Of a stretch of 64,000 nt of DNA, positions 51,616-59,745 are shown one piece after another. Where the stretch lies: the NCBI GenBank assembly GCA_038235275.1, contig JBBSUC010000011.1, positions 1 to 64,000 of the forward strand, read 5' to 3'. Within the stretch, counting starts at the first letter, position 1; every line of letters begins with the position of its first letter. The notes beneath the pieces are model-generated. The model saw only the letters and a program-made list of their open reading frames with translations. It was not told where the DNA came from and searched no databases. This DNA comes from Persicitalea sp038235275 (GTDB lineage Bacteria > Bacteroidota > Bacteroidia > Cytophagales > Spirosomataceae). The position numbers were made by a program, and so were the translations under genes.

Positions 51616-52641
51616 TTACCCCAGTCCGCACTTGTCAATCAGGTAAATCATCGCCGCCATGGCGGCCCCGCCCATTTCGAGCTCCCGCTTGCTCACAGCA
51701 TCGAAGGTGTCGGATCCCGCGTGGTGGTAGTCGAAATAGCGCTGGGAGTCGGGGATCAGGCCCAGCAACGTAGCCCCTTGTTGTCCCAGGAGTCGAGGTG
51801 GCCGCCCACCACGATGATCTCACTCGCCTTCGTACTGCCTTTGAGCTCGCCGACGACGTTGTGCGAAGGGGCATCGGGTAAGGTTCCACTGTTTTGCCGG
51901 AAATAAAACTGGGTCGAAGGACCGACTTTGATGGCCTTACTCAGCAGATCCGCCCCATTGGTGCTGATGGCGGCCGTCGGGATCAACGGAACACCCGATC
52001 CGTAGCGCATGCCCCCGGTATGCGGAAAATCATCCATTCGCGTGGTCATGGAACGCACGATGGCGCCCACGGCCCCCAGTTTTGCGGCTTCCGTGGCCCC
52101 GTTGATCCACCGCGCCCCGGTAGGCATCGAAGGTACTCAGCTCGGTGGGGTCCATGGGACGATTGAAAAAAACGATCTTTCCGGCGACCTTCTCTTTGCC
52201 CAAAGCGCGTAGTTCCACAAAATTCTTTACTTCAATGATTTCCGCTTTTACGCCTGCGACAGCCGTGGCCACCGACCCTCCCAAAGCCGCAATCGGTACC
52301 TCTACCTTTTTGGTTCCCGATTGAAAATAAGCCTTTTCAGCTTCTCCCCTCACCCAATGCGGCACCTGGGTATTTTGCAGGAAAACTCTGTCGAAACCTT
52401 CGTCTTCCATTACCTTCTGGGTGTAGACAACCGCATTGGCGGCTCCGTCGGACCCGCTCAATCGGCCGCCGATTTGGGTAGTGAGTACCCGCAACCATTC
52501 GTAGGATTTTCCGTTTGCTAAGGCTTCGTCGAAAATCTTTTTGATGAAAATAGAGTCAGCCTGAAAAGACGTCTGCGCTTGGGTGGCGGGCAAAATTCCG
52601 ATCAGCGCCAGTAAAATAAGGAGGTGGGGCTTCATCATCAT
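51616..52641 (-). pseudogene. Degenerate M28-family peptidase (frameshift plus internal deletion)
   Basis: Three reading-frame pieces in order make up an M28 (carboxypeptidase Q-like) peptidase. Piece 1 runs from ATG 52641 with signal LLILLALIGILPATQAQ and WLRVLTTQIGGRLSGSDGAA, to about 52100-52130. There the frame shifts (TFDAYRGA to RWINGATEAAKLGAVGA). Piece 2 continues through MTTRMDDFPHTGGMRYG and IIVVGGHLDSWDNKG, the first metal-binding His/Asp. At about 51775 the frame changes again into LIPDSQRYFDYHHAGSDTFD and KRELEMGGAAMAAMIYLID. The region between the first metal motif and the last His motif, normally well over 100 residues, is absent. The product would be inactive. Confidence 0.85.
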
Positions 52642-52662
52642 TGAACATGGGTTTGGTTTATG

Positions 52663-52697
52663 CGTAAAAATAAAAACCCCGCGCTGGTAAGCGCGGG
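52663..52697 (-). terminator. Rho-independent terminator after the sugar isomerase-like gene
   Basis: On the minus strand, CCCGCGCT (52697-52690) pairs with AGCGCGGG (52685-52678) over a four-base loop, followed by GTTTTTATTTTTAC. It ends transcription from the gene at 52847-53788, upstream of the M28 pseudogene. Confidence 0.88.
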
Positions 52698-52846
52698 ATC
52701 CGTGAACTATTCTCCAAAAATCACAAAACAAATCGCTCTAAATTTTATAAATTCCGGAATAATATTTCCTATTGATAAGAGATAGGGAAACTTATGCTTC
52801 GGTCGGCCGGTAGACCATTCCGCGTATTACAACGCTTTTGAGAAAG

Positions 52847-53788
52847 CTATTTGTCCTCAGCCTCCAGAGCCACTTTCAGATCATTCAATAAGGCCGGTAC
52901 CAGGATGTAGGGATCGTAAGGCTTATTTTTTACGTACAGGGTTTCTACGGGAATGTACCCCCGGTAACCACTCTGCTTGAGTATTTTTACCAGCCGGGGA
53001 ATGTCCGTAGGGACGTCGCTGCCAATGCCCATTACGCTTTCCTTTACCTGCCAGTTGACCGTGTAAGGGATCACCGCTGCGATGTCGAGGTAAGGGTCCG
53101 CGACTTTGAAGTTGCCCGTATCGAGGATAAGTCCGGCCCATTTAGAGTCTACAGCTTTCACCACTTTTATGCACTGTTCGGCGGTTTGAAGCATGTCGCC
53201 GTGGTTTTGGATCCCAATGATGACCCCGTGCTGGCCCCCAAATTCCGCGCACTCTTTGTAACAGGCAATCATCCAGCCTGCCACCTCATCCCAGCGGTTT
53301 TCGTAGCCTTTGGGAATTTCACCGGCAAACAGGCGGAGTACCGGCGCTCCCAATTTTGCAGCGACGATGATCCATTCTTTGGCTCTTTTCACCCCCTCGG
53401 TCCGCACAGCTGGATCGGGTGAGGCAAAATCGTTCCTGATACCGGTTCCGGTAATATCGATTCCCAATTTGAAGGCCTGACGTTTAAGATCGTAGATATA
53501 CTCATCGGTGGGTACCCCCGGATAGCCGGGAAAGTAGTAGCCCGTCAGGTCGACGGCGTCGATGTTCTGACTGGCGCACCAATCCAGCAGTCCGGGCAAG
53601 GACAGCTTGGGCTTGTTATCTTCCTGTCGATTACCAGTCAATAAGTCGTTGAATGAATACGCGTTGAGGGCCAGCTTAATGTGGGGATCATTCTTTTTTG
53701 GTAATTCCTGGGCGCGCATTGGATTGCTAAAACAAACCATTGCCATGACTACTGCCTTGCTCAGCAGGATTCCGGCACGTTTTTTCAT
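52847..53788 (-). CDS. Exported sugar phosphate isomerase/epimerase-like TIM-barrel protein
   Basis: About 313 residues from the ATG at 53788, chosen because it starts a signal peptide (KKRAGILLSKAVVMAMVC); the frame upstream to 53905 is not family-like. The xylose-isomerase-like TIM barrel (PF01261) is seen in KLALNAYSFNDLL, IDAVDLTGYYFPGYPGVPTD, WIIVAAKLGAPVLRLFAGE, GVIIGIQNHGDMLQTAEQ, WAGLILDTGNFKVADPYLDI and GYRGYIPVETLY, with the usual Glu/Asp/His metal ligands. It would interconvert or epimerise a sugar, in the periplasm if the signal is used. It stands alone in the accessory region. Confidence 0.87.
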   Translation of the reverse strand: MKKRAGILLSKAVVMAMVCFSNPMRAQELPKKNDPHIKLALNAYSFNDLLTGNRQEDNKPKLSLPGLLDWCASQNIDAVDLTGYYFPGYPGVPTDEYIYDLKRQAFKLGIDITGTGIRNDFASPDPAVRTEGVKRAKEWIIVAAKLGAPVLRLFAGEIPKGYENRWDEVAGWMIACYKECAEFGGQHGVIIGIQNHGDMLQTAEQCIKVVKAVDSKWAGLILDTGNFKVADPYLDIAAVIPYTVNWQVKESVMGIGSDVPTDIPRLVKILKQSGYRGYIPVETLYVKNKPYDPYILVPALLNDLKVALEAEDK

Positions 53789-53919
53789 TGGTTGAAAAAT
53801 GCATTTGATCATAACCTGGGTTTTGTTTAAAATAGTGATTGTATTGCTTCTTAGAAACCGATCTATTGGCCTTGGGTACTGTGCGTAGTTATGAAAATCA
53901 GACATCCGAAAAGAAGCCC

Positions 53920-54056
53920 CTACTCGGAAGACTGATAATTCTTCACCAAAACTGAGGCCGAGATATTCAGGGACTTTCCAAGTTCACGAATCATGTCCAC
54001 CGTCAGCTTTCGGTTGCGGACTTCGGAAACCCGACTTCTCCCGCCAACGACCGCCC
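53920..54056 (-). pseudogene. 3' remnant of a HigA/XRE-type antitoxin gene cut by a repeat element
   Basis: The last ~44 codons of a minus-strand frame encode VVGGRSRVSEVRNRKLTVDM and IRELGKSLNISASVLVKNYQ. This is the C-terminal half of HigA/COG5499-type helix-turn-helix antitoxins (second recognition helix and the dimerising tail). Upstream of about 54057 the frame runs into the GC-rich repeat family 2 (54055-54120) and codes for nonsense. The N-terminal half and any partner toxin are missing. I interpret this as an antitoxin gene interrupted or replaced by insertion of the repeat element. Confidence 0.75.
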
Positions 54057-54120
54057 TAAGCCCAATCTGCGGTCGGGTCGGTCCGCCGCGCGGTTGCCTC
54101 AGCTCGTGTTTGCAACGGCA
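54055..54120. repeat. Dispersed hairpin repeat, family 2, copy F2
   Basis: CCCAATCTGCGGTCGGG followed by GTCGGTCCGCCGCGCGG, then TTGCCTCAGCTCGTGTTTGC AACGGC. The flanks match F1 at 50734-50783 in order (CCCAAT..GGG, TnCCTCAnCTCG, GTTTGCAACG). The insert GGTCCGCCGCGCG also resembles the middle of family 1. Its left border coincides with the point where the HigA-like frame breaks. Confidence 0.55.
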
Positions 54121-54173
54121 GCGGCCGATCGTGCGAATAACCGCAAAAGAAGACACACAAACAACAATACGCC

Positions 54174-54240
54174 GTTGTCACTCGGCTCTTCGCCGAACGG
54201 TCCGCCGCGCGAGCTGACAGTGCGCTACGATCTAATCTAC
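54174..54240. repeat. Dispersed hairpin repeat, family 1, copy C
   Basis: GTTGTCACTCGGCTC, then TTCGCCGAACGGTCCGCCGC, then GCGAGCTGACAG and GCGCTACGATCTAATCTACTC. It matches copy B (50594-50649) in order, with identical CGCCGAACGGTCCGCCGC-type centre (14+ bases) and a diverged right end. Confidence 0.6.
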
Positions 54241-54577
54241 TCATTGTCAGGCTATTTTGCGATCAGCATACTCTGCCCGGTGCTGGGGGCTAGGGGGACG
54301 CAGGTCTGGTGATACATTCCAACCGAGTACCTCAAGGGCCTCTTCCACGATCATAATTGCAACGGCGTGGTCCGCCCCGGTGGAACGTATGCAGGAACGC
54401 GTCCCTGCTGAATGAAGAACCCCAGAAAGCGCACCGTCTTCTTGAAACGTACTCTTCAAATTATTCTTATTCGACTTTCTCTTGGCACTATCTGTGGCTT
54501 TAATTACGCAATAATGCCACTAATTGATCTATTTGAAGAAATTTTTGCAAAAAAGTAAAGAAGATGTTTGCATATTT

Positions 54578-54585
54578 AATCGGTT
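54578..54585. promoter_or_regulatory. LacI-type operator core candidate upstream of the third SusC gene
   Basis: AATCGGTT fits the general LacI-family core AAnCGnTT and is flanked symmetrically by TT and AA. A LacI-type regulator is encoded about 6.6 kb downstream in the same gene set. The motif is short and could be chance. Confidence 0.35.
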
Positions 54586-54862
54586 AAGCATAATTTTAGC
54601 CCACTTCTATATATTTATATTCTTTCGCACGATAGTACCGAGTTGAATAGCCACACCTTAATCAATTGTTAGGCTGTAAACTTATCACTGCTTGATTCTT
54701 CCCGCTTAAAAAACTCATGAAGCTGTTTAAAGTTTTTCATTTATTTGTTTGACAATTAAGATATTATAAATTTATTCTCATCTCAGTCCGTTTATCAACT
54801 TACTGCTCTTGTGTTGTTAAAATTCGTACTTCGTTTGAAGCAGTACAACCTGTGGGGCAATA

Positions 54863-54895
54863 AACGATTCCACTATATTAAAATGTTTAATCGTT
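54863..54895. promoter_or_regulatory. Inverted AACGATT/AATCGTT pair, candidate regulator site
   Basis: AACGATT (54863-54869) and AATCGTT (54889-54895) are exact reverse complements with a 19-base AT-rich spacer. They lie 62-94 bases before the SusC start codon. They could be paired half-sites of a regulator such as the LacI-type protein encoded at 61167. Confidence 0.35.
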
Positions 54896-54956
54896 AAAGC
54901 AACTTATAAACCCTTGTTTCATAGAATCTAACGCCTCTACTAACCGACTAACGTAT

Positions 54957-57900
54957 ATGAAAAAAAAGCCTACTTTAATTCTTTTCACGCTATTGTTGCT
55001 GTATCAGGGTCTGGCCTTCAGTCAGGCACCCAGCGTCACGGGCAAAGTGACTGACCAGGCCAGTAATGGCCTGCCGGGCGTGAATATTCTGGTAAGCGGT
55101 ACCAACCGTGGAACCACCACCGACGCCAATGGCAACTACACGATTGCCGCTGCCACCGATGCGTCGCTGATTTTCTCCTACATCGGCTACGAAAGCCAGA
55201 CGATTTTGGTGGGTGACCGCTCGGTGGTGAACTTGCAACTGACGGAGCAATCCAAAAACTTGACTGAGGTGATCGTGACGGCCCTGGGCATCAAGCGTGA
55301 GGCCAAAACGCTGGGCTACGCCACGGCCACCGTGAACGCCGATCAGATTTCGACCAACCGCACCCCCAACTTTGTGAGCGGTTTGCAGGGCAAGATGGCG
55401 GGGGTAAATATCACTTCGATGGGAACAGGCCCGGCGGGAACGGCCAAGATTCGCATTCGCGGGCAGTCGTCCTTCAGCGGCAACAATTCGCCGCTGATCG
55501 TGGTCAACGGCGTGCCGATCGACAACACCAACTACGCTCTGGGGGGCGATTTCGGCAACCGCGCTTCCAACAGTTCGGATGGCGGCGACGGCCTGAGCAG
55601 CATCAATCCCGACGACATCGAGACCATGACCGTGCTGAAAGGCGCGACCGCCGCCGCCCTCTACGGCTCGCGGGCCAAGGACGGCGTGGTGATGATTACG
55701 ACCAAAAATCGGGGAACGGGCAAGGGCTTCGGCGTGACCTACAACACCAACTTCACCACCGATACGCCGCTGGATTACACCGACTTTCAGTACGAATACG
55801 GGCAGGGCGAGGGCGGCAAAAGGCCCACTACTGCCAATCCGACCTCAGGAGTGTGGAGCTTTGGCGAAAAAATAGTGCCGGGCATGACGCAAACGCTCTT
55901 CGACAACGAAACCTGGCCTTACGAGGCCGTCCGCAACCGGGTGAGCAAGTTTTACCGCGTGGGCACCAATTTTACCAATACCGTGACGGTGTCCAACAAC
56001 GGGGAGAGCGGCGGGTTCAGCCTGTCGCTGGGCAATACCGACAACAAGGGCATCATGCCCAACAACACTTTCAACCGCAAGGTCGTCAACCTCGGCTTTA
56101 CGCAAAATATCACCAGCAAACTGACCGCCACGGGGAACATCAACTACTCGAAGGAAAAAAACACGAATCCCCCGCAGTTGAATACGCAGGACGTGTCGGT
56201 GTCCACGGTGATTTTTACGCTGGCCAACACCATGCCCTTCGAGGCATTGCAACAAAATCAAACGCTGGAAAACGGCGACGAGTTTGTGTTTGCAAGGTTC
56301 CTGGTGCGGAACAATCCGTACTATTCCATGAGCCACAAGTTTGAGAACATCGACCGCGACCGCCTCTTCGGTAACGTGGCCCTAAAGTACCAGTTCACTG
56401 ACTGGCTGTACCTACAGGGACGCATCGCGCAGGATTCTTACGTCCGCAACCAGGATTACAACATTCCCAACGGTTACGCGCCTATCCCCAGGGCCCCCGT
56501 CGGTTTCGTGAACGGTTCATACACTCAGGATGTGCGCCAGAACGTCGAGCGAAACCTGGATTTCCTGCTGGGTATCAACAAATCTTTCGGCAATATTGGC
56601 GTAGATGTGACCCTGGGCGGCAACCAACGCTACGCTCGCAACGACTACAACAGCGTGACGGTGCAGGATTTTGTGCAGCCGGGACTTTATACGGTGATGA
56701 ACGGACGGATCAAAGACCCGCTTTACGCGCTTTCGGAGAAAAAAATCAACTCGCTTTACGGCGCGGCTACTCTCTCTTATAAAGAATTTCTGTACCTGAG
56801 CGTGACAGCGCGTAACGACTGGTTTTCGACGCTGGCCCCCGCCAACCGCAGCATCCTATACCCGTCAGTGACGGGTAGCTTCGTGTTCTCGCAAGCCTTC
56901 GAAAACCTGCCGAACTGGCTCAGTTTCGGCAAATTGCGTGCGGCCTACGCGCAGGTAGGTTCCGACAACGTGAATCCCTACTCCAACGCGCTGTACTACG
57001 CCGTGGACAACAATTCCTTCCCCAACCCTTCGGGGCAGTTGGTGCCGGTGGGAGGGATCAACACGGGAACGGTTCCCAATAAGAACCTGCGTCCGCTGCG
57101 GATTCAGGAGGCCGAGGCGGGGATCGAGTTGAAGCTGTTCGACAACAAAATTGGCTTCGACTTCACCTATTACCACAAAACCACCGACGACCAGATTCTG
57201 GCGGCGCAGATTTCCGACGCTTCGTCGTACACCAGCAAGCTCATCAACGTGGGCCGCAGCCTGAACCAGGGTCTGGAAATGCTGCTGACGTTCGCGCCCG
57301 TTGTGACTAAGGATTTCCGCTGGGATGTGAGTGCGAACGCTTCCTATAATACGTCCAAGGTTTTGAAGTTGGGCCTGTCGGAAAATGACACCGTCATTAC
57401 CGTCAACAGCGGGGGCGGGCGGACGCTCAACCAGGTCGTGGGCAAGCCGCTCAGCCAGATCTACACGTTCACCTACCGCCGCGACGACCAGGGGCGCAAA
57501 GTGTTCGACCCCAAGAGCGGGCTACCGCTGCGCAACAATGTGCAACAGAATTTCGGCTCGGCCCTGCCCAAGTACTTTGGGGGGATCACCAACACCTTCA
57601 CTTATCGGGGCCTATCGCTCTCCACGCTGATCGACTTCAAACTGGGCCACAAGATGATCGCCGGCCGCAACATCAACTACCAGCGCCACGGCTTGTCGAA
57701 GCGGACGCTGCCGGGCCGCGACCTAGGCTATGTAATCGGCGATGGCGTGAACCCCAATGGCGAAATCAACCAAACCAAAACGGCCGTGCAGCCCTTCTAC
57801 GAATCGATCAACCCGCTGGGTATCAACGAAGACTTCGTGTTCAACGCCGGATTCTGGAAGTTGCGGCAGATTTCGCTGGGTTACGACTTCACCAAGTTAC

Positions 57901-58094
57901 TCGGCGAACGCTCCTTCATCAAAGGCTTGAAGCTAAACGCGGTGGCCAACAACGTCCTGATTATCAAAAAATGGACAGAAAACATGGACCCCGAAGAAGC
58001 CCTCAACTCCTCGGACAACGCCGTGGGCCTGGATTTCTGGCCCGGCCTGCCCCCGACGAGGAGCGTGGGTTTTAATTTGAATGTTAGATTTTAA
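54957..58094 (+). CDS. SusC/RagA TonB-dependent transporter without STN domain
   Basis: A 1045-residue transporter with a signal peptide (LILFTLLLLYQGLAFSQ) directly followed by the carboxypeptidase-like domain (GKVTDQASNGLPGVNILVSG), a plug (VIVTALGIKREAKTLGYATA, VLKGATAAALYGSRAKDGV) and a barrel ending NLNVRF. It lacks the STN signalling domain found in the other two SusC proteins of the window, and no sigma/FecR genes accompany it. Control by the downstream LacI-type regulator is therefore more likely. Its SusD partner starts 10 bases after the stop. Confidence 0.96.
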   Translation: MKKKPTLILFTLLLLYQGLAFSQAPSVTGKVTDQASNGLPGVNILVSGTNRGTTTDANGNYTIAAATDASLIFSYIGYESQTILVGDRSVVNLQLTEQSKNLTEVIVTALGIKREAKTLGYATATVNADQISTNRTPNFVSGLQGKMAGVNITSMGTGPAGTAKIRIRGQSSFSGNNSPLIVVNGVPIDNTNYALGGDFGNRASNSSDGGDGLSSINPDDIETMTVLKGATAAALYGSRAKDGVVMITTKNRGTGKGFGVTYNTNFTTDTPLDYTDFQYEYGQGEGGKRPTTANPTSGVWSFGEKIVPGMTQTLFDNETWPYEAVRNRVSKFYRVGTNFTNTVTVSNNGESGGFSLSLGNTDNKGIMPNNTFNRKVVNLGFTQNITSKLTATGNINYSKEKNTNPPQLNTQDVSVSTVIFTLANTMPFEALQQNQTLENGDEFVFARFLVRNNPYYSMSHKFENIDRDRLFGNVALKYQFTDWLYLQGRIAQDSYVRNQDYNIPNGYAPIPRAPVGFVNGSYTQDVRQNVERNLDFLLGINKSFGNIGVDVTLGGNQRYARNDYNSVTVQDFVQPGLYTVMNGRIKDPLYALSEKKINSLYGAATLSYKEFLYLSVTARNDWFSTLAPANRSILYPSVTGSFVFSQAFENLPNWLSFGKLRAAYAQVGSDNVNPYSNALYYAVDNNSFPNPSGQLVPVGGINTGTVPNKNLRPLRIQEAEAGIELKLFDNKIGFDFTYYHKTTDDQILAAQISDASSYTSKLINVGRSLNQGLEMLLTFAPVVTKDFRWDVSANASYNTSKVLKLGLSENDTVITVNSGGGRTLNQVVGKPLSQIYTFTYRRDDQGRKVFDPKSGLPLRNNVQQNFGSALPKYFGGITNTFTYRGLSLSTLIDFKLGHKMIAGRNINYQRHGLSKRTLPGRDLGYVIGDGVNPNGEINQTKTAVQPFYESINPLGINEDFVFNAGFWKLRQISLGYDFTKLLGERSFIKGLKLNAVANNVLIIKKWTENMDPEEALNSSDNAVGLDFWPGLPPTRSVGFNLNVRF

Positions 58095-58104
58095 AGACGA
58101 AATT

Positions 58105-59649
58105 ATGAAAAAGCTAACCGTACTTATCGCCGTCTGCCTGTTCGCAACTTCCTGCGACGAGGGTTTTGACGACATCAATACCAACCGGGTAAACCCGACT
58201 TCGCTGGCCCCCTCGCTGGTGCTGAACAAGGCCATCATCAGCACCACCTACCTCGACGGCGGCTCCACGCTCGGGATGCTGACGTACAATTTTCCGATTG
58301 TGCAGCAGATCATTACTCCCTACGGCAGTTCACTCTCGGGCGGGAATTACAACCAGCTTAACAACGGCAACGCCACCGCCGTTTGGAACAACTTTTACCG
58401 CAATGTGGTCAAGCAGTTGGTCGCCGTGCTGGATCAGACCAAAGACGACCCGAAGCAGTCGAACACGTACAACGAAGCGCGCATCTGGAAAGCCTACGCG
58501 TTTATGATCCTGACCGATACCTACGGCGACATTCCCTACTTCGAGGCCGGACAGGGATACACCACCGAAATTATCAGCCCAAAGTACGACCCGCAGGAAA
58601 AAATCTACAAGGACATCCTGAAAGAACTCGACGAGGCTTCCGCCGCCTTGACCACTGCCCAAGCCGCCGTGACCACGGATATTCTCTACGGTGGTAATAT
58701 AGCTAACTGGAAGAAGCTGAGTTATTCCTTCATGCTTCGCGCCGCCATGCGCCTGAGCAAGGTGGACGCCGCCACGGCCCAGACCTACGTGAAGAAAGCC
58801 GTCGCGGGTGGCTTGTTGCAATCCAACGCCGATAACTCCGTCATCCGGCATACGGCGATTTACAACAATTACATCGCCAACCACCTGGCGGCCCGTGAGA
58901 AGACCAACTTTTATCTCACCGAGCCTTTTGTCAACTACTTGAAAACGAACAAAGATCCCCGCCTGCCCGTGTTTGCGGTGCGTTACGTAGGAGCCAAGGG
59001 CGGGGCGGAGCAGGTCGCCGCTCGGGCCTCGTCCGATCCGGCGGTGCAAATCGGGATGCCCGTGGGCTACAACGACGTGACGATCACCTCCACCTTTGCC
59101 ACGACTGGTGTGGCCAGTTTGTGGGATTACTCCCAGGTGAACCTCAGTACCGTGCTAAAACTGGACGCTCCCGAATTCCACATCACCTACGCGCAGGTGC
59201 AGTTGCTGTTGGCCGAAGCAGCCTTCCGGGGCTGGCTGGCGGGAACGTCGGCTACGAGCAGCGCCGCCGATTATTTTGCCCAAGGCATCCGGGCCAATAT
59301 GGAGCAAATGGCCGCCTACGGCGCGAGTGCCGTTATCCCTGAAACCGCCATTGAGGCCTACCTCGACGCCCACCCGCTGGACAGCGGCAAAGAGTTGGAA
59401 GAAATCAACACCCAATATTGGGTCGCCGCCTTCCTCGACGGTAGCGAAGCCTGGGCTAATTTCCGCCGCAGCGGCTTTCCGGCTTTGAAGAAAAATCCTT
59501 ATCCCGGCTCCGAAATCAAGGGCGACTTCATCCGCCGTCTGCCCTATCCAGACGGCGAGTTGATCGTGAACGTCGCCAACGTCAACGAAGCCATCAGCCG
59601 CCAGGGGCCGAATGATTTGGACACGCGGGTTTGGTGGGACAAAAAATAA
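58105..59649 (+). CDS. SusD/RagB-like outer-membrane lipoprotein
   Basis: About 514 residues from the ATG at 58105, which opens a lipoprotein signal (KKLTVLIAVCLFATSC, Cys17). The in-frame ATG at 58081 would overlap the SusC gene and is rejected. SusD-like_2 features: DDINTNRVNPTSLAPSLVLN, YAFMILTDTYGDIPYFEAGQ, SPKYDPQEKIYKDILKELDE, NWKKLSYSFMLRAAMRLSKV and FHITYAQVQLLLAEAAFRGW. Surface glycan- or sugar-binding partner of the preceding SusC. An inverted-repeat element and then the first dehydratase gene follow. Confidence 0.94.
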   Translation: MKKLTVLIAVCLFATSCDEGFDDINTNRVNPTSLAPSLVLNKAIISTTYLDGGSTLGMLTYNFPIVQQIITPYGSSLSGGNYNQLNNGNATAVWNNFYRNVVKQLVAVLDQTKDDPKQSNTYNEARIWKAYAFMILTDTYGDIPYFEAGQGYTTEIISPKYDPQEKIYKDILKELDEASAALTTAQAAVTTDILYGGNIANWKKLSYSFMLRAAMRLSKVDAATAQTYVKKAVAGGLLQSNADNSVIRHTAIYNNYIANHLAAREKTNFYLTEPFVNYLKTNKDPRLPVFAVRYVGAKGGAEQVAARASSDPAVQIGMPVGYNDVTITSTFATTGVASLWDYSQVNLSTVLKLDAPEFHITYAQVQLLLAEAAFRGWLAGTSATSSAADYFAQGIRANMEQMAAYGASAVIPETAIEAYLDAHPLDSGKELEEINTQYWVAAFLDGSEAWANFRRSGFPALKKNPYPGSEIKGDFIRRLPYPDGELIVNVANVNEAISRQGPNDLDTRVWWDKK

Positions 59650-59653
59650 TTTT

Positions 59654-59727
59654 GAATGAGTGATTGAGAGAATTAGTGAATAGAATGCCTCAACTACGGG
59701 CTTATTAATTCTCTCAATCACTCATTC
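59654..59727. repeat. Perfect 22-bp inverted repeat (GAATGAGTGATTGAG element), copy 1
   Basis: Bases 59654-59675 and 59706-59727 are exact reverse complements (22 of 22) with a 30-base spacer. Each arm is built of short near-tandem units (GAATGAG, TGATTGAG, AGAATTA). It begins 4 bases after the SusD stop. A related element lies at 61080-61162, so the dehydratase gene between is bracketed by both. Confidence 0.8.
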
Positions 59728-59745
59728 TCTCAATCAAAATTCATT

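Larger units (their letters stand above)
54157..54956. other. 800-bp gap with repeats and the upstream region of the third SusC gene
   Basis: 54174-54240 holds copy C of repeat family 1. 54240-54460 has no gene I can support; a 70-residue minus-strand frame there has no recognised features. 54480-54956 is strongly AT-rich and must contain the promoter of the SusC gene. A TAATCGGTTA site and an AACGATT/AATCGTT inverted pair are described separately. No clear TAnnTTTG promoter was found. Confidence 0.5.

Noticed and set aside
54247..54459. 70-residue minus-strand frame in the gap before the third SusC gene
   Set aside because: No domain, no neighbour logic and overlap with repeat-rich sequence; not supported as a gene.
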